A stretch of 64,000 nucleotides of DNA from Streptacidiphilus albus JL83 (GTDB lineage Bacteria > Actinomycetota > Actinomycetes > Streptomycetales > Streptomycetaceae): positions 5,218,017 to 5,282,016 of the forward strand of contig NZ_JQML01000001.1 in NCBI RefSeq assembly GCF_000744705.1, read 5' to 3'. The notes beneath the pieces are model-generated. The model was not told the DNA's origin, searched no databases, and saw only the letters and a program-made list of their open reading frames with translations. This document shows positions 25,511 through 33,042 of this stretch, in pieces (the stretch's first letter is position 1; each line of letters opens with the position of its first letter). A program made the position numbers and the translations under genes.

Positions 25511-26377
25511 TCAGCTCGGCTGCGTCCGGCGTCTGGCGGCGTACCAGACCAGTCCGGCGGTCGCGGCTGCGGCGCCCACGGCTGCGGCGGCCAGCACCGG
25601 CCGGCTGCGGACCGCCGTCAGCGAGGGGCTGCGCTGCTTGAGCCGGACCGGCCGGTCGAACAGCAGCACCGGCCACTCCCGGGCCAGCGCCTCGCGTCGC
25701 AGTCCCCGGTCCGGGTTGACCGCGTAGGGGTGACCGACCGCCTCCAGCAGCGGCAGGTCGGTCACCGAATCGCTGTAGGCGTAGCTGCGTTCGAGGTCGT
25801 AGCCCTCGACGGCGGCGAGTTCGCGGATGGCGACGGCCTTGTTGCCGGCGTAGGCGTAGAAGTCGATCTCGCCGGTGTAGCAGCCGTCGGCCTCGGTCAT
25901 CCGGGTGGCGATGACATGGTCCGCCCCGAGCATCTCGCCGATGGGCTCCACGATTTCGGAGCCCGAGCTGCTGACGATCACCACGTCGCGTCCGGCGATG
26001 TGGTGCTCCTCGATCAGCGAGGCTGCCTCGTCGTAGATCAGAGGGTCGATCAGCTCGTGCAGGGTCTCGGCGATGATCTCGCGCACCAGTTGGACGTTCC
26101 AGCCCCGGCAGAGCGAGGACAGGTACTGGCGCATCTTCTCCATCTGGTCGTGGTCCGCGCCACCGGCCAGGAAGACGAACTGGGCGTAGGCGCTCTTGAG
26201 TACGGCCCGGCGGTTGATCAGGCCGCCCCGGTAGAGCGGCCGGCTGAAGGCGAGTGCGCTCGACTTCGCGATCACGGTCTTGTCGAGGTCGAAGAAGGCG
26301 GCGGTCCGCAGCTGCCGGGCGAGGGGCGCCGGGGCTGCGGGGATCGGCTGGCGCTGGGGGTCGCGGTGGGTGTCCAC
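25511..26377 (-). CDS. HAD-IB family phosphatase with C-terminal membrane helix
   Basis: The product has 288 residues. FFDLDKTVIAKSS is HAD motif I (nucleophile Asp in DLD-T), VSSSGSEIVEPIGEML contains motif II and YAYSDSVTDLPLLEAVGHP motif III/IV, as in SerB-like HAD-IB phosphatases. One helix near the C-terminus (VLAAAAVGAAAATAGLVWYA) anchors it to the membrane. The substrate is unknown, possibly a phosphorylated lipid or serine. The GTG at 26377 lacks a Shine-Dalgarno sequence, but a TATCCT hexamer (26385-26390) lies seven bases before it, so a leaderless transcript is likely. Confidence 0.9.
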   Translation of the reverse strand: MDTHRDPQRQPIPAAPAPLARQLRTAAFFDLDKTVIAKSSALAFSRPLYRGGLINRRAVLKSAYAQFVFLAGGADHDQMEKMRQYLSSLCRGWNVQLVREIIAETLHELIDPLIYDEAASLIEEHHIAGRDVVIVSSSGSEIVEPIGEMLGADHVIATRMTEADGCYTGEIDFYAYAGNKAVAIRELAAVEGYDLERSYAYSDSVTDLPLLEAVGHPYAVNPDRGLRREALAREWPVLLFDRPVRLKQRSPSLTAVRSRPVLAAAAVGAAAATAGLVWYAARRRTQPS

Positions 26378-26617
26378 GAAGACGAGGATAGGAGCTCGCA
26401 CGGACAGCGTGCGGTGCGGCGGTCGCACCGGGGCGGGCGCGGTGGCGGAGAACCGTCGGCAGCGGCCGCCGGTCCTCGAATCGCGCGGGTCCGACTGACC
26501 GCAGAGTTCGATTCCGGTCGCCATTCCGGCTGTTCTTCCGATCACGCTTCTCGGGTCGCTCCCGGCGATTCTTCCGCGGGCGCTTCCGACGGTGGCTGGC
26601 GCGGTACTTCCACCGGT

Positions 26618-26689
26618 GATTCGGCGCCTGATTCCGGTCGTGATTCCGGTCGTGATTCGGAGGGTGATTCGGGCCGTGATTCCGGGGCC
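26618..26689. repeat. six tandem 12-bp GATTCNGG units
   Basis: Six head-to-tail 12-bp units start at 26618, 26630, 26642, 26654, 26666 and 26678. Units 2 and 3 are identical (GATTCCGGTCGT) and the others differ at a few positions after GATTC. Related GATTCCGG/CATTCCGG words also occur at 26508-26530. Helical phasing near 12 bp is not exact. Confidence 0.85.
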
Positions 26690-26818
26690 CACCATTCGGC
26701 CCAAGGGCCGGCCCGCTGGTTTGCTCGGGAAGGGCCCCGGGTACACCATGGAGGTCACGGCTCGTTCGCGACCGTGTCGCCCCGGTCTGGCTCCTCCCCC
26801 CCGAGTCGGACTGTGGAG

Positions 26819-26854
26819 GACGACCCCCGCTCTCCCCCCCCGGCGGGGGTCGTC
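26819..26854. terminator. 12-bp stem hairpin upstream of Tad operon
   Basis: Positions 26819-26830 pair perfectly with 26843-26854 around a C-rich 12-base loop. It lies 398 bp before the CpaE-like gene. It could terminate stray transcription or act as an attenuator for the operon. Confidence 0.45.
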
Positions 26855-27251
26855 GCACGTCCGAGCCGCCTGGTGAGTAGCCGGTCGGCAGTGTGCCCCG
26901 GCGCCGACGGCGCCCCGGGCCGCTCCCTCGGAGCGTGTCCGCCGACTGCCCGGACCGGCCTGTCGCCGGCCTGTCGGCGATCCGCCGCAGGAGCTGTCCG
27001 CCCCCGGTCGAGGTCGCCCTGGGGGCGTTGTCGGACACGGTGTCAATCCCGTGCACGATAAGTCACCCGAGCGGGTGGCGGGCTTTTCCACACCCCTTGG
27101 TTTCTCCACAGATCACGGTCCCGCTTCCCGGCCGGTCCGTGAATCGCGGCAGGGTTGCTGACAGCTCAAGAACGCCCGCCGCGAGCAGCACCGTGAGCGC
27201 CGTTCACCACCCAGCGCGACTCACCGCGCATGCTGCCCGGGGGAGAGAACC

Positions 27252-28370
27252 ATGTCCGGATCCGGCCAGGGGACACAGTCCGCCGTACCGTCCGCAGACC
27301 CGCCGTCCGAGGGGCCGTTGCTGGTCACCGAGGACGATCAACTCATCGAGCAACTGCTGCGCATCTGCGCCGCCGTCGGCGCTGTGCCGCAGGTGGTGTG
27401 CGGTGCGCCGCCGGGTCGGCAGGCCTGGGAGACGGCGCCGTTGGTGCTGGTCGGCGACGATGTCGCGCACCGCCTCGCCGGGCTGGCCACCCGTCCGCAG
27501 GTGCTGCTGGTCGGACGCGACCTGGACGACGTCGGGGTCTGGCAGCGCGCCGTCGTCATCGGGGCCAGGCACGTCGTCTTCCTGCCGGACGGCGAGCTCT
27601 GGCTGCGCGACCGGATCGCCGATGCCGCCGAGGGCGTCGGGCCGCAGGCGCTCACCGTCGCCGTGCTCGGCGGACGCGGCGGGGCCGGGGCCTCCACGCT
27701 CGCCTGCGCCCTGGCGGTCACCGCCGCCCGGGAGGGCCACCGCACGGTCCTGATCGACGGCGACCCGCTCGGCGGGGGCCTGGACATCCTGCTCGGCGGG
27801 GAGTCCGAGGCCGGTCTGCGCTGGCCCGACCTGGCCGGCTCGCGGGGGCGGGTCAGCGCCGTCGAGCTGGAGCGCTCACTGCCTCGGATCCATGAACTGC
27901 TGGCCCTCAGCTGGGATCGCGGCGACCTGCTGACCATTCCGGTGGAGGCGATGCGGACGGTCCTGGGCGCCGCCCGCCGACGCGGTGGCGTGGTCGTGCT
28001 CGACCTGCCCCGGCGCATCGACGAACCGGCGGGCGAGGCCCTGGAACAGGCCGACCTGGGGCTGTTGGTCATTCCGGCCGAGCTGCGCGCCATGACCGCC
28101 TCCGGCCGGGTCGCGGCCGCGGCGCGGATGCGGCTCACCGACCTGCGTGCCGTCGTCCGGGGCCCCGCGCCCGGCGGAGTCACCGGGGAGGAGGTGGCCC
28201 GGGGCCTGCGGCTGCCGCTGGCCGGCGAGATCCTCGCCGAACCCGGGCTGAGCGGCGACCTGGAACGCGGAAGACCGCCGGGGGACCGGCCGAAGGGGCC
28301 GCTGGGGCGCTTCTGCTCCGCCTTCCTGACCGAGGCTCTGCCGAGCGCCGGAGCCGGGGTGGGGGCATGA
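27252..28370 (+). CDS. CpaE/TadZ-like protein of the helicase/secretion neighbourhood
   Basis: The product has 372 residues. A receiver-like N-terminal part (about 20-130) is followed by a MinD-type ATPase domain with the altered Walker A GGRGGAGASTL (about 143) and VLIDGDPLGGGLDILLGG. Such CpaE-like proteins (Ssd in mycobacteria) position Tad pilus/secretion machinery and can affect septation. The key lysine of Walker A is replaced (GAGAST), so ATP hydrolysis is doubtful. It heads the Tad cluster and overlaps tadA by 4 bp. The ATG has a GGGGGAGAG-type ribosome site. Confidence 0.9.
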   Translation: MSGSGQGTQSAVPSADPPSEGPLLVTEDDQLIEQLLRICAAVGAVPQVVCGAPPGRQAWETAPLVLVGDDVAHRLAGLATRPQVLLVGRDLDDVGVWQRAVVIGARHVVFLPDGELWLRDRIADAAEGVGPQALTVAVLGGRGGAGASTLACALAVTAAREGHRTVLIDGDPLGGGLDILLGGESEAGLRWPDLAGSRGRVSAVELERSLPRIHELLALSWDRGDLLTIPVEAMRTVLGAARRRGGVVVLDLPRRIDEPAGEALEQADLGLLVIPAELRAMTASGRVAAAARMRLTDLRAVVRGPAPGGVTGEEVARGLRLPLAGEILAEPGLSGDLERGRPPGDRPKGPLGRFCSAFLTEALPSAGAGVGA

Positions 28371-29569
28371 GGCAGGGCCTGCGGTCCCCCGACGCCGGGC
28401 GCCAGCGGGAGGCCCTGGTGGACGCGGTGCGGCTGCGGCTGGCCGAGGCCGGTGCGGAACCGGGCACCACCGAGGTCGCCGCCGCGCTGCGGGCCCAGGG
28501 CCACCCCTACGGCACCACCGAGGTGGTGGAGCTGGTCCGGCAACTGCGCTCGGACATGGTCGGCGCCGGTCCGCTGGACCCCCTGCTCGCCGATCCGGCG
28601 GTGACCGACGTCCTGGTCAACGGCCCCAACGAGGTCTGGATGGACCGGGGCAACGGACTGGAACGCGTCCCCGACATCCGCTTCCCGGACCGCCAGGCGG
28701 TGCGGCGGCTGGCCCAGCGGCTGGCCACGGCCGCCGGACGCCGACTGGACGACGCCCGGCCCTGGACCGACGCCCGGCTCCCCGACGGCACCCGGCTGCA
28801 CGCGGTGCTGCCGCCGGTCGCCGTCGGCTGCACCTGCATCTCGCTGCGGGTCAGTCGGGGCCGTCCGTTCACCCTGCCGGAGCTGGTCCGGGCCGGCTCG
28901 CTCAGCGAGCAGGGTGCGGCGCTGCTCCGCGCCATGGTCGGCGCGCGGATGTCGTACCTGGTCAGCGGCGGCACCGGGACCGGGAAGACCACGTTGCTGG
29001 CCACGTTGCTGGGACTGGTCGGCCCGGCCGAGCGGCTGGTCGTGGTCGAGGACTCGGCGGAGCTGCGACCCGACCATCCGCACGTCGTCCGGCTTGAGGG
29101 CCGACCGCCCAACCAGGAGGGAGCGGGCCTGGTCGACCTGCGTGACCTGGTCCGGCAGGCGCTGCGGATGCGTCCGGACCGGCTGGTGGTCGGCGAGGTC
29201 CGCGGTGCGGAGGTGGTGGACCTGCTGGCCGCGCTCAACACCGGGCACGAGGGCGGCTGCGGGACCGTCCACGCGAACGCCGCAGCGGACGTCCCGGCCC
29301 GGCTGGAGGCGCTGGCCTCGGCTGCCGGACTGGACCGGGCGGCGCTGCACAGCCAGTTGGCAGCGGCCCTGGACGCCGTGGTCCACCTGGTCAGGGACGG
29401 CGCCGGACGGCGGATGGCCGAGGTGCGGCTGTTACGGCGGGGCGCCAGCGGACTGGTCGACACCGAACCGGCGGCCTGGTTCGGGGCGGACGGGCGGATG
29501 CGGCGGGGCAGCGGATGGGCCCGGTTGGCCGGGCGCTGCGGAAACGACGAGCGATGGATGACGGGGTGA
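28367..29569 (+). CDS. TadA/CpaF secretion ATPase
   Basis: The product has 400 residues. It is the hexameric ATPase that powers Tad (type IVc) pilus assembly or secretion from the cytoplasmic face. VSGGTGTGKTTLLATLLG is Walker A, VVVEDSAELRPDHPHVVRLE the Asp box and VVGEVRGAEVVDLL Walker B, with GTVHANAA as the His box. Leu356 is encoded by TTA (29432-29434), so translation should need the bldA tRNA. The ATG overlaps the CpaE-like stop; the gene is in one operon with tadB and tadC. Confidence 0.95.
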   Translation: MRQGLRSPDAGRQREALVDAVRLRLAEAGAEPGTTEVAAALRAQGHPYGTTEVVELVRQLRSDMVGAGPLDPLLADPAVTDVLVNGPNEVWMDRGNGLERVPDIRFPDRQAVRRLAQRLATAAGRRLDDARPWTDARLPDGTRLHAVLPPVAVGCTCISLRVSRGRPFTLPELVRAGSLSEQGAALLRAMVGARMSYLVSGGTGTGKTTLLATLLGLVGPAERLVVVEDSAELRPDHPHVVRLEGRPPNQEGAGLVDLRDLVRQALRMRPDRLVVGEVRGAEVVDLLAALNTGHEGGCGTVHANAAADVPARLEALASAAGLDRAALHSQLAAALDAVVHLVRDGAGRRMAEVRLLRRGASGLVDTEPAAWFGADGRMRRGSGWARLAGRCGNDERWMTG

Positions 29570-30822
29570 GCGGCGTGGAGAGCGACCTGGTGGGCGGCGC
29601 GGTGGGCGGAGCTGTACGGCTGGACGGACTGCTGGGAATGCCCGGCGAGATGCTGCAGGCGCTGGTCTCGGGGTTGGTGCTGTGCCTGGTGGGCTGGCTG
29701 GCCTGGCGGCTGAGCAGCCTGGACGAGGCGGTGCGCCGACGGAACCGGCTGTTCCCGGGGCGGCGGCGGGAGGCGCCGGACGGGGAACAGCCGGTCCAGG
29801 AGGCCCGCCGCAGCCGTCGGTGGCGCTCCCGGGGGCGGCCGGGCCCGCGTTCTGGACGGCGCTGGGGGCGGGGCTACGGGCGGCGGTCGGGACGGCGGCT
29901 GGGACGGCGGCTGGGACGGCGGTCCCCGCTCGGCCCCGGCTGGCTGCGGCCCCCGCCGCCGGAGCTGCTGTTGCTGCCGCTGGGGCTGCTGGCGGCCTGG
30001 CCGACCCACTCGCCATTGGTGGCCGCCGCCGCTGCCGGCGCCGTGGTGCCCGCGATACGGCTGCGAAGCCGGAAGCAGCGGGCGGCGCTCCGGGAGCAGC
30101 GCCGCGGGGCGGTGGTGGGGATGTGCGCAGCGCTCGCGGGGGAGCTGCGCACCGGGGCGACCCCGCAGCAGGCGGCGCGACTGGTGGGCGCGGAGCTCGC
30201 CACGGACGGGCGGCCGCCGGACGGAGCCCGCGGTGTTCCGGGCGTAGTGGGCGTCCTGGGCCGTTGGGGCCGGAGCCGGTCGGCGGGGCCGCCGCTGGAC
30301 AGCACGTTGCTGTTGGCCGCTGTGCTCTACGGCGGGTCGGTGCCGGAGGCGTTCCGGGCCATGGCGGCCCTGCCCGGTGCCGAGGGCGCGGCCGGGATCG
30401 CGGCCTGCTGGGAGGTGGCCTCGTCCAGCGGAGCGGGCCTGGCTGCGGGGCTCGACCGCGTCGCCGAGGGGCTTCGGGCCGAACGTGCGCTGCACGAGAC
30501 GGTGCGGGCGGAGCTGGCCGGACCGAGGTCGACGGCGGCGCTGCTGGCCGCGCTGCCGCTGTTCGGGCTGCTGCTCGGGGCCGGATTGGGCGCCGATCCG
30601 CTGCGGGTGCTGCTGCACACCCCGAGCGGCCTGGTCTGCCTCGCCCTCGGTGCGCTGCTGGAGTGCGCCGGGATCGCCTGGACCGGCCGAATCGCCCGGG
30701 GCGCGGAACTCGCGGTCCCGGAGCGGGCCGAGGGCAGCGGCCCCGGCCGCAGCGGCCCCGGCCGCAGTGGCAGCGGGTCATGGAGCACCCGCGCCGAGAC
30801 AGGGACAGGAGCAGGAGCATGA
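29554..30822 (+). CDS. TadB-like inner-membrane platform protein
   Basis: The product has about 422 residues. A long N-terminal part contains one membrane helix (near 33-50) and a very Arg/Gly-rich stretch (GRRSGRRLGRRLGRRS, DNA 29872-29930). It is followed by a type II secretion F domain (EVASSSGAGLAAGLDRVAEG) and more helices. It forms the membrane platform on which TadA works. The start is uncertain: ATG 29554, or GTG 29566 which overlaps the tadA stop as GTGA. The C-terminus has GPGRSG repeats that end at the coupled tadC start. Confidence 0.83.
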   Translation: MDDGVSGVESDLVGGAVGGAVRLDGLLGMPGEMLQALVSGLVLCLVGWLAWRLSSLDEAVRRRNRLFPGRRREAPDGEQPVQEARRSRRWRSRGRPGPRSGRRWGRGYGRRSGRRLGRRLGRRSPLGPGWLRPPPPELLLLPLGLLAAWPTHSPLVAAAAAGAVVPAIRLRSRKQRAALREQRRGAVVGMCAALAGELRTGATPQQAARLVGAELATDGRPPDGARGVPGVVGVLGRWGRSRSAGPPLDSTLLLAAVLYGGSVPEAFRAMAALPGAEGAAGIAACWEVASSSGAGLAAGLDRVAEGLRAERALHETVRAELAGPRSTAALLAALPLFGLLLGAGLGADPLRVLLHTPSGLVCLALGALLECAGIAWTGRIARGAELAVPERAEGSGPGRSGPGRSGSGSWSTRAETGTGAGA

Positions 30823-31634
30823 GCGGATTGGTCTGGTTGGCGGCGGTGGCGAGCGGTGTGGCGGCGGCCCTGCTGGGCGGGGCCGGGGCGCTGGCTGCAG
30901 CCAGGGTGAGGGCGCGGTCCCGCGCCGCAGGGGTCCCGATGGAGCCGTTGCCCGGACACCGGTGGCGGCGCGGCCGGCCGGGTCGGTCCGCCGGGCGGAC
31001 GGACGAGCGGCCCGGGCTGCCCCCGCAGACGGTCCGCTGCGTGACGGCGCTGGTCATCGGGGCCGGGGTGGCGGTGACGGTGGCCGGGCTGCGCGGGCTG
31101 CTGGCCGGCGTGCTGACGGCTGCGGTCGGCTACCGCTGGCTGCCGGACCCGCCCTCGGCCGAGCAGCGGCGGGCGAGCCGGGAGGCAGCCGCGCTCGCCG
31201 CGCAGCTGCCGCTGACCGCGGACCTGCTGGCCGGCTGCCTGGCGTCCTGGTGCGCCCCGGACGCGGCGGCGGTCGCGGTCGGCGCCGCGGTCGGCGAGCC
31301 GATGGCGTCCAGGCTGGCGGAGGTCGCCGCCGACCTGCGGATGGGCGGGGACGCGGAGGAGAGCTGGTCCCGCTTCGGCGCGGATCCGGTGCTCGCGCCG
31401 CTGGGCCGCTGCCTGGTCCGGGCCAGCGCCAGCGGAGCGCCGCCGGCCGCAGGGCTCGCCCGGCTCGCCGAGGGCTGCCGGGCCTCCGCCGCGACCGCCG
31501 CCCAGGCCCGGACCCGCCGGGCGGGCGTACTGGCCACGGCGCCGCTCGGGCTCTGCTTCCTGCCCGCCTTCGTGCTGATCGGCGTGGTCCCGGTGGTCAC
31601 CGGGCTGGCCGGCACCTTCCTCGTCCACGCCTGA
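30819..31634 (+). CDS. TadC-like inner-membrane platform protein
   Basis: The product has 271 residues. A type II secretion F domain (QLPLTADLLAGCL, ADLRMGGDAEESW, RASASGAPPAAGLARLAEGC) lies between N-terminal membrane helices (2-25 and about 70-100) and a C-terminal helix (FLPAFVLIGVVPVVTGLAG). It is the second platform subunit of the Tad machine. The ATG overlaps the tadB stop as ATGA and GGAGCAGGAGC precedes it. It is shorter than many TadC proteins, as usual in this neighbourhood. Confidence 0.88.
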   Translation: MSGLVWLAAVASGVAAALLGGAGALAAARVRARSRAAGVPMEPLPGHRWRRGRPGRSAGRTDERPGLPPQTVRCVTALVIGAGVAVTVAGLRGLLAGVLTAAVGYRWLPDPPSAEQRRASREAAALAAQLPLTADLLAGCLASWCAPDAAAVAVGAAVGEPMASRLAEVAADLRMGGDAEESWSRFGADPVLAPLGRCLVRASASGAPPAAGLARLAEGCRASAATAAQARTRRAGVLATAPLGLCFLPAFVLIGVVPVVTGLAGTFLVHA

Positions 31635-31671
31635 AGCGCGGCACCGTCGGAAACAGAACAGGAGAACCATC

Positions 31672-31992
31672 ATGAGCAGTGCGTCCTTCGCCTCCAGGGT
31701 CACCGCGACCGGCGGCAGCAACCCCTCCTTCGGCACGCTGCTGCTGCGCCGGACCAGGACGCTGCCGCTGCTGGTCGCCGCCGTGGCCTGTGCCTGGCTG
31801 CTGCACCTCGGCCACCTGGTCCGCTGCCGGACGGACCGGCACCGGGCGGACGCCGGGATGACCACCGCCGAGTACGCCGTCGGCACCGTCGCGGCCTGCG
31901 GCTTCGCCGCGCTGCTGTACAAGGTCGTCACCAGCGGGGCGGTGTCCTCGGCGCTGTCCGCCCTGATCACGCGGGCCCTCAGTGCGGTCTGA
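31672..31992 (+). CDS. Flp-like pilin (DUF4244)
   Basis: The product has 106 residues. The DAGMTTAEYAVGTVAACGF stretch has the Gly-x4-Glu-Tyr prepilin motif and hydrophobic helix of Flp pilins; DUF4244 is the family name I would give. It is unusual in having a second hydrophobic segment (LPLLVAAVACAWLLHLGHL) upstream of the motif. It is probably the major subunit of the Tad structure and needs a prepilin peptidase that is not encoded here. It starts 37 bp after tadC and overlaps the next gene by 11 bp. Confidence 0.85.
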   Translation: MSSASFASRVTATGGSNPSFGTLLLRRTRTLPLLVAAVACAWLLHLGHLVRCRTDRHRADAGMTTAEYAVGTVAACGFAALLYKVVTSGAVSSALSALITRALSAV

Positions 31993-32467
31993 CCGGCGGT
32001 CCAGGTCCCGGTGCCGCCGCCGACCCCGCTTCCGCCGCCGACCCGGGTACCGCTGCCGACCCGGGCTCCTCGGCCCCGGGCTCCTGGGTCGGTCCACCGG
32101 TGACCTGGGCCGGTCCACCGGTGACGGCGGGTTCGTGACGGCGGAGACGGCGGTGCTGCTGCCGGTCCTGGTCGCGCTGACCGCCGTGCTGCTCTGGGGT
32201 GTGCTGGTGGGCGCGGCGCAGATCCGCTGCGTGGACGCGGCCCGGGAGGCCGCCCGGGCCGCAGCCCGGGGCGACCCGGCGGGGCGGGTGGCCGCGGTGG
32301 CGCAGGCCGCAGCCCCGAAGGGGGCCCGGGTCGCCGTCAGCGAGCAGGGCGACACCGTCCGGGTCGAGGTCTCGGCCCGCAGCCAGGGGCCGGGCGTGCT
32401 GGGCGGAGTGCTCTCGCTGCCGGTCTCGGCCTCGGCCTCGGCCCTGCGCGAGCCGGGGGACCCCTGA
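31982..32467 (+). CDS. TadE-like pseudopilin
   Basis: The product has 161 residues. The segment GGFVTAETAVLLPVLVALTA gives the Gly, Glu and hydrophobic helix of TadE minor pilins. The N-terminal 50 residues are extremely Arg/Gly/Pro-rich, encoded by CCGACCCGGG-like repeats and a 21-bp imperfect direct repeat (32084-32126). The GTG at 31982 is chosen since the only later start (32135) would remove the glycine needed for processing. It overlaps the preceding pilin and the next gene (TGATG). Confidence 0.8.
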   Translation: MRSDRRSRSRCRRRPRFRRRPGYRCRPGLLGPGLLGRSTGDLGRSTGDGGFVTAETAVLLPVLVALTAVLLWGVLVGAAQIRCVDAAREAARAAARGDPAGRVAAVAQAAAPKGARVAVSEQGDTVRVEVSARSQGPGVLGGVLSLPVSASASALREPGDP

Positions 32468-33042
32468 TGCGCCGCCCGGGGCCGGAGCGGGAGACAGGCT
32501 GCCCGGGGCCGGACCGGGAGGCCGGCAGCGCCTCGATCTGGCTGATCGCGCTGGCGCTGCTGGCGGGCTGTGCCATGGTCGCCGGGCTCGGCCTCGGCGC
32601 GGCGGTCGCCGCGCGCCACCGCGCGGAGTCCGCGGCGGACCTGGCGGCGCTGGCGGCGGCCGACCGGATGCTGATGGATCCGGCGGCAGCCTGCGGCGAG
32701 GCGGCCCGGGTCGCCCGGGCGCAGCAGGCCCGGCTCACCTCCTGCACGGTCCGCAGCGACTGGCAGCAGGACTCGGTGGAGGTCTCGGTCGAGGTTCCGG
32801 TGTCCGGCCTGCTGTTCTCGGGGCTGCCGCCGGCCAGGGGCCGGGCCCGGGCCGGACCGCTCTTCGCTGCCGGCGGCTATGCCAGCAGCGTGCTGAGCAG
32901 CCGGACGGCCCCGGCCTTGTCCAGCGGATCGTTGCCGTTGCCGCACTTGGGCGACTGGATACAGGAGGGGCAGCCGCGCTCGCACTCGCAGGCGGTGATC
33001 GCCGCCAGCGTCGCGCCGAGCCAGTCGCGGGCCCGCTGGTAG
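32467..33042 (+). CDS. TadE-like protein of helicase/secretion neighbourhood (Rv3654c-like)
   Basis: The frame encodes 191 residues. One membrane helix (SASIWLIALALLAGCAMVAG, about 21-40) is followed by ARHRAESAADLAALAAADRM, the conserved helix of the Rv3654c family; TIGR03816 is the model I have in mind. The family normally ends near residue 137. Here no stop occurs until 33042, so the last 55 residues run through the 3' end of the helicase gene on the other strand. The C-terminal part therefore has no conserved sequence. It is the final gene of the Tad unit. Confidence 0.75.
   Translation: MRRPGPERETGCPGPDREAGSASIWLIALALLAGCAMVAGLGLGAAVAARHRAESAADLAALAAADRMLMDPAAACGEAARVARAQQARLTSCTVRSDWQQDSVEVSVEVPVSGLLFSGLPPARGRARAGPLFAAGGYASSVLSSRTAPALSSGSLPLPHLGDWIQEGQPRSHSQAVIAASVAPSQSRARW

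Larger units (their letters stand above)
26378..27251. other. 874-bp gene-free region upstream of the Tad cluster
   Basis: No frame here has convincing codon use or a family match. The region holds the HAD promoter at its left end, a tandem 12-bp repeat, a long-stem hairpin and an AT-richer patch (about 27055-27130) before the CpaE-like gene. It should contain the main promoter of the Tad/helicase-neighbourhood operon. Confidence 0.6.

Noticed and set aside
26618-26689. A CRISPR array
   Set aside because: The units are 12 bp and contiguous with no spacers, and no cas gene is present.
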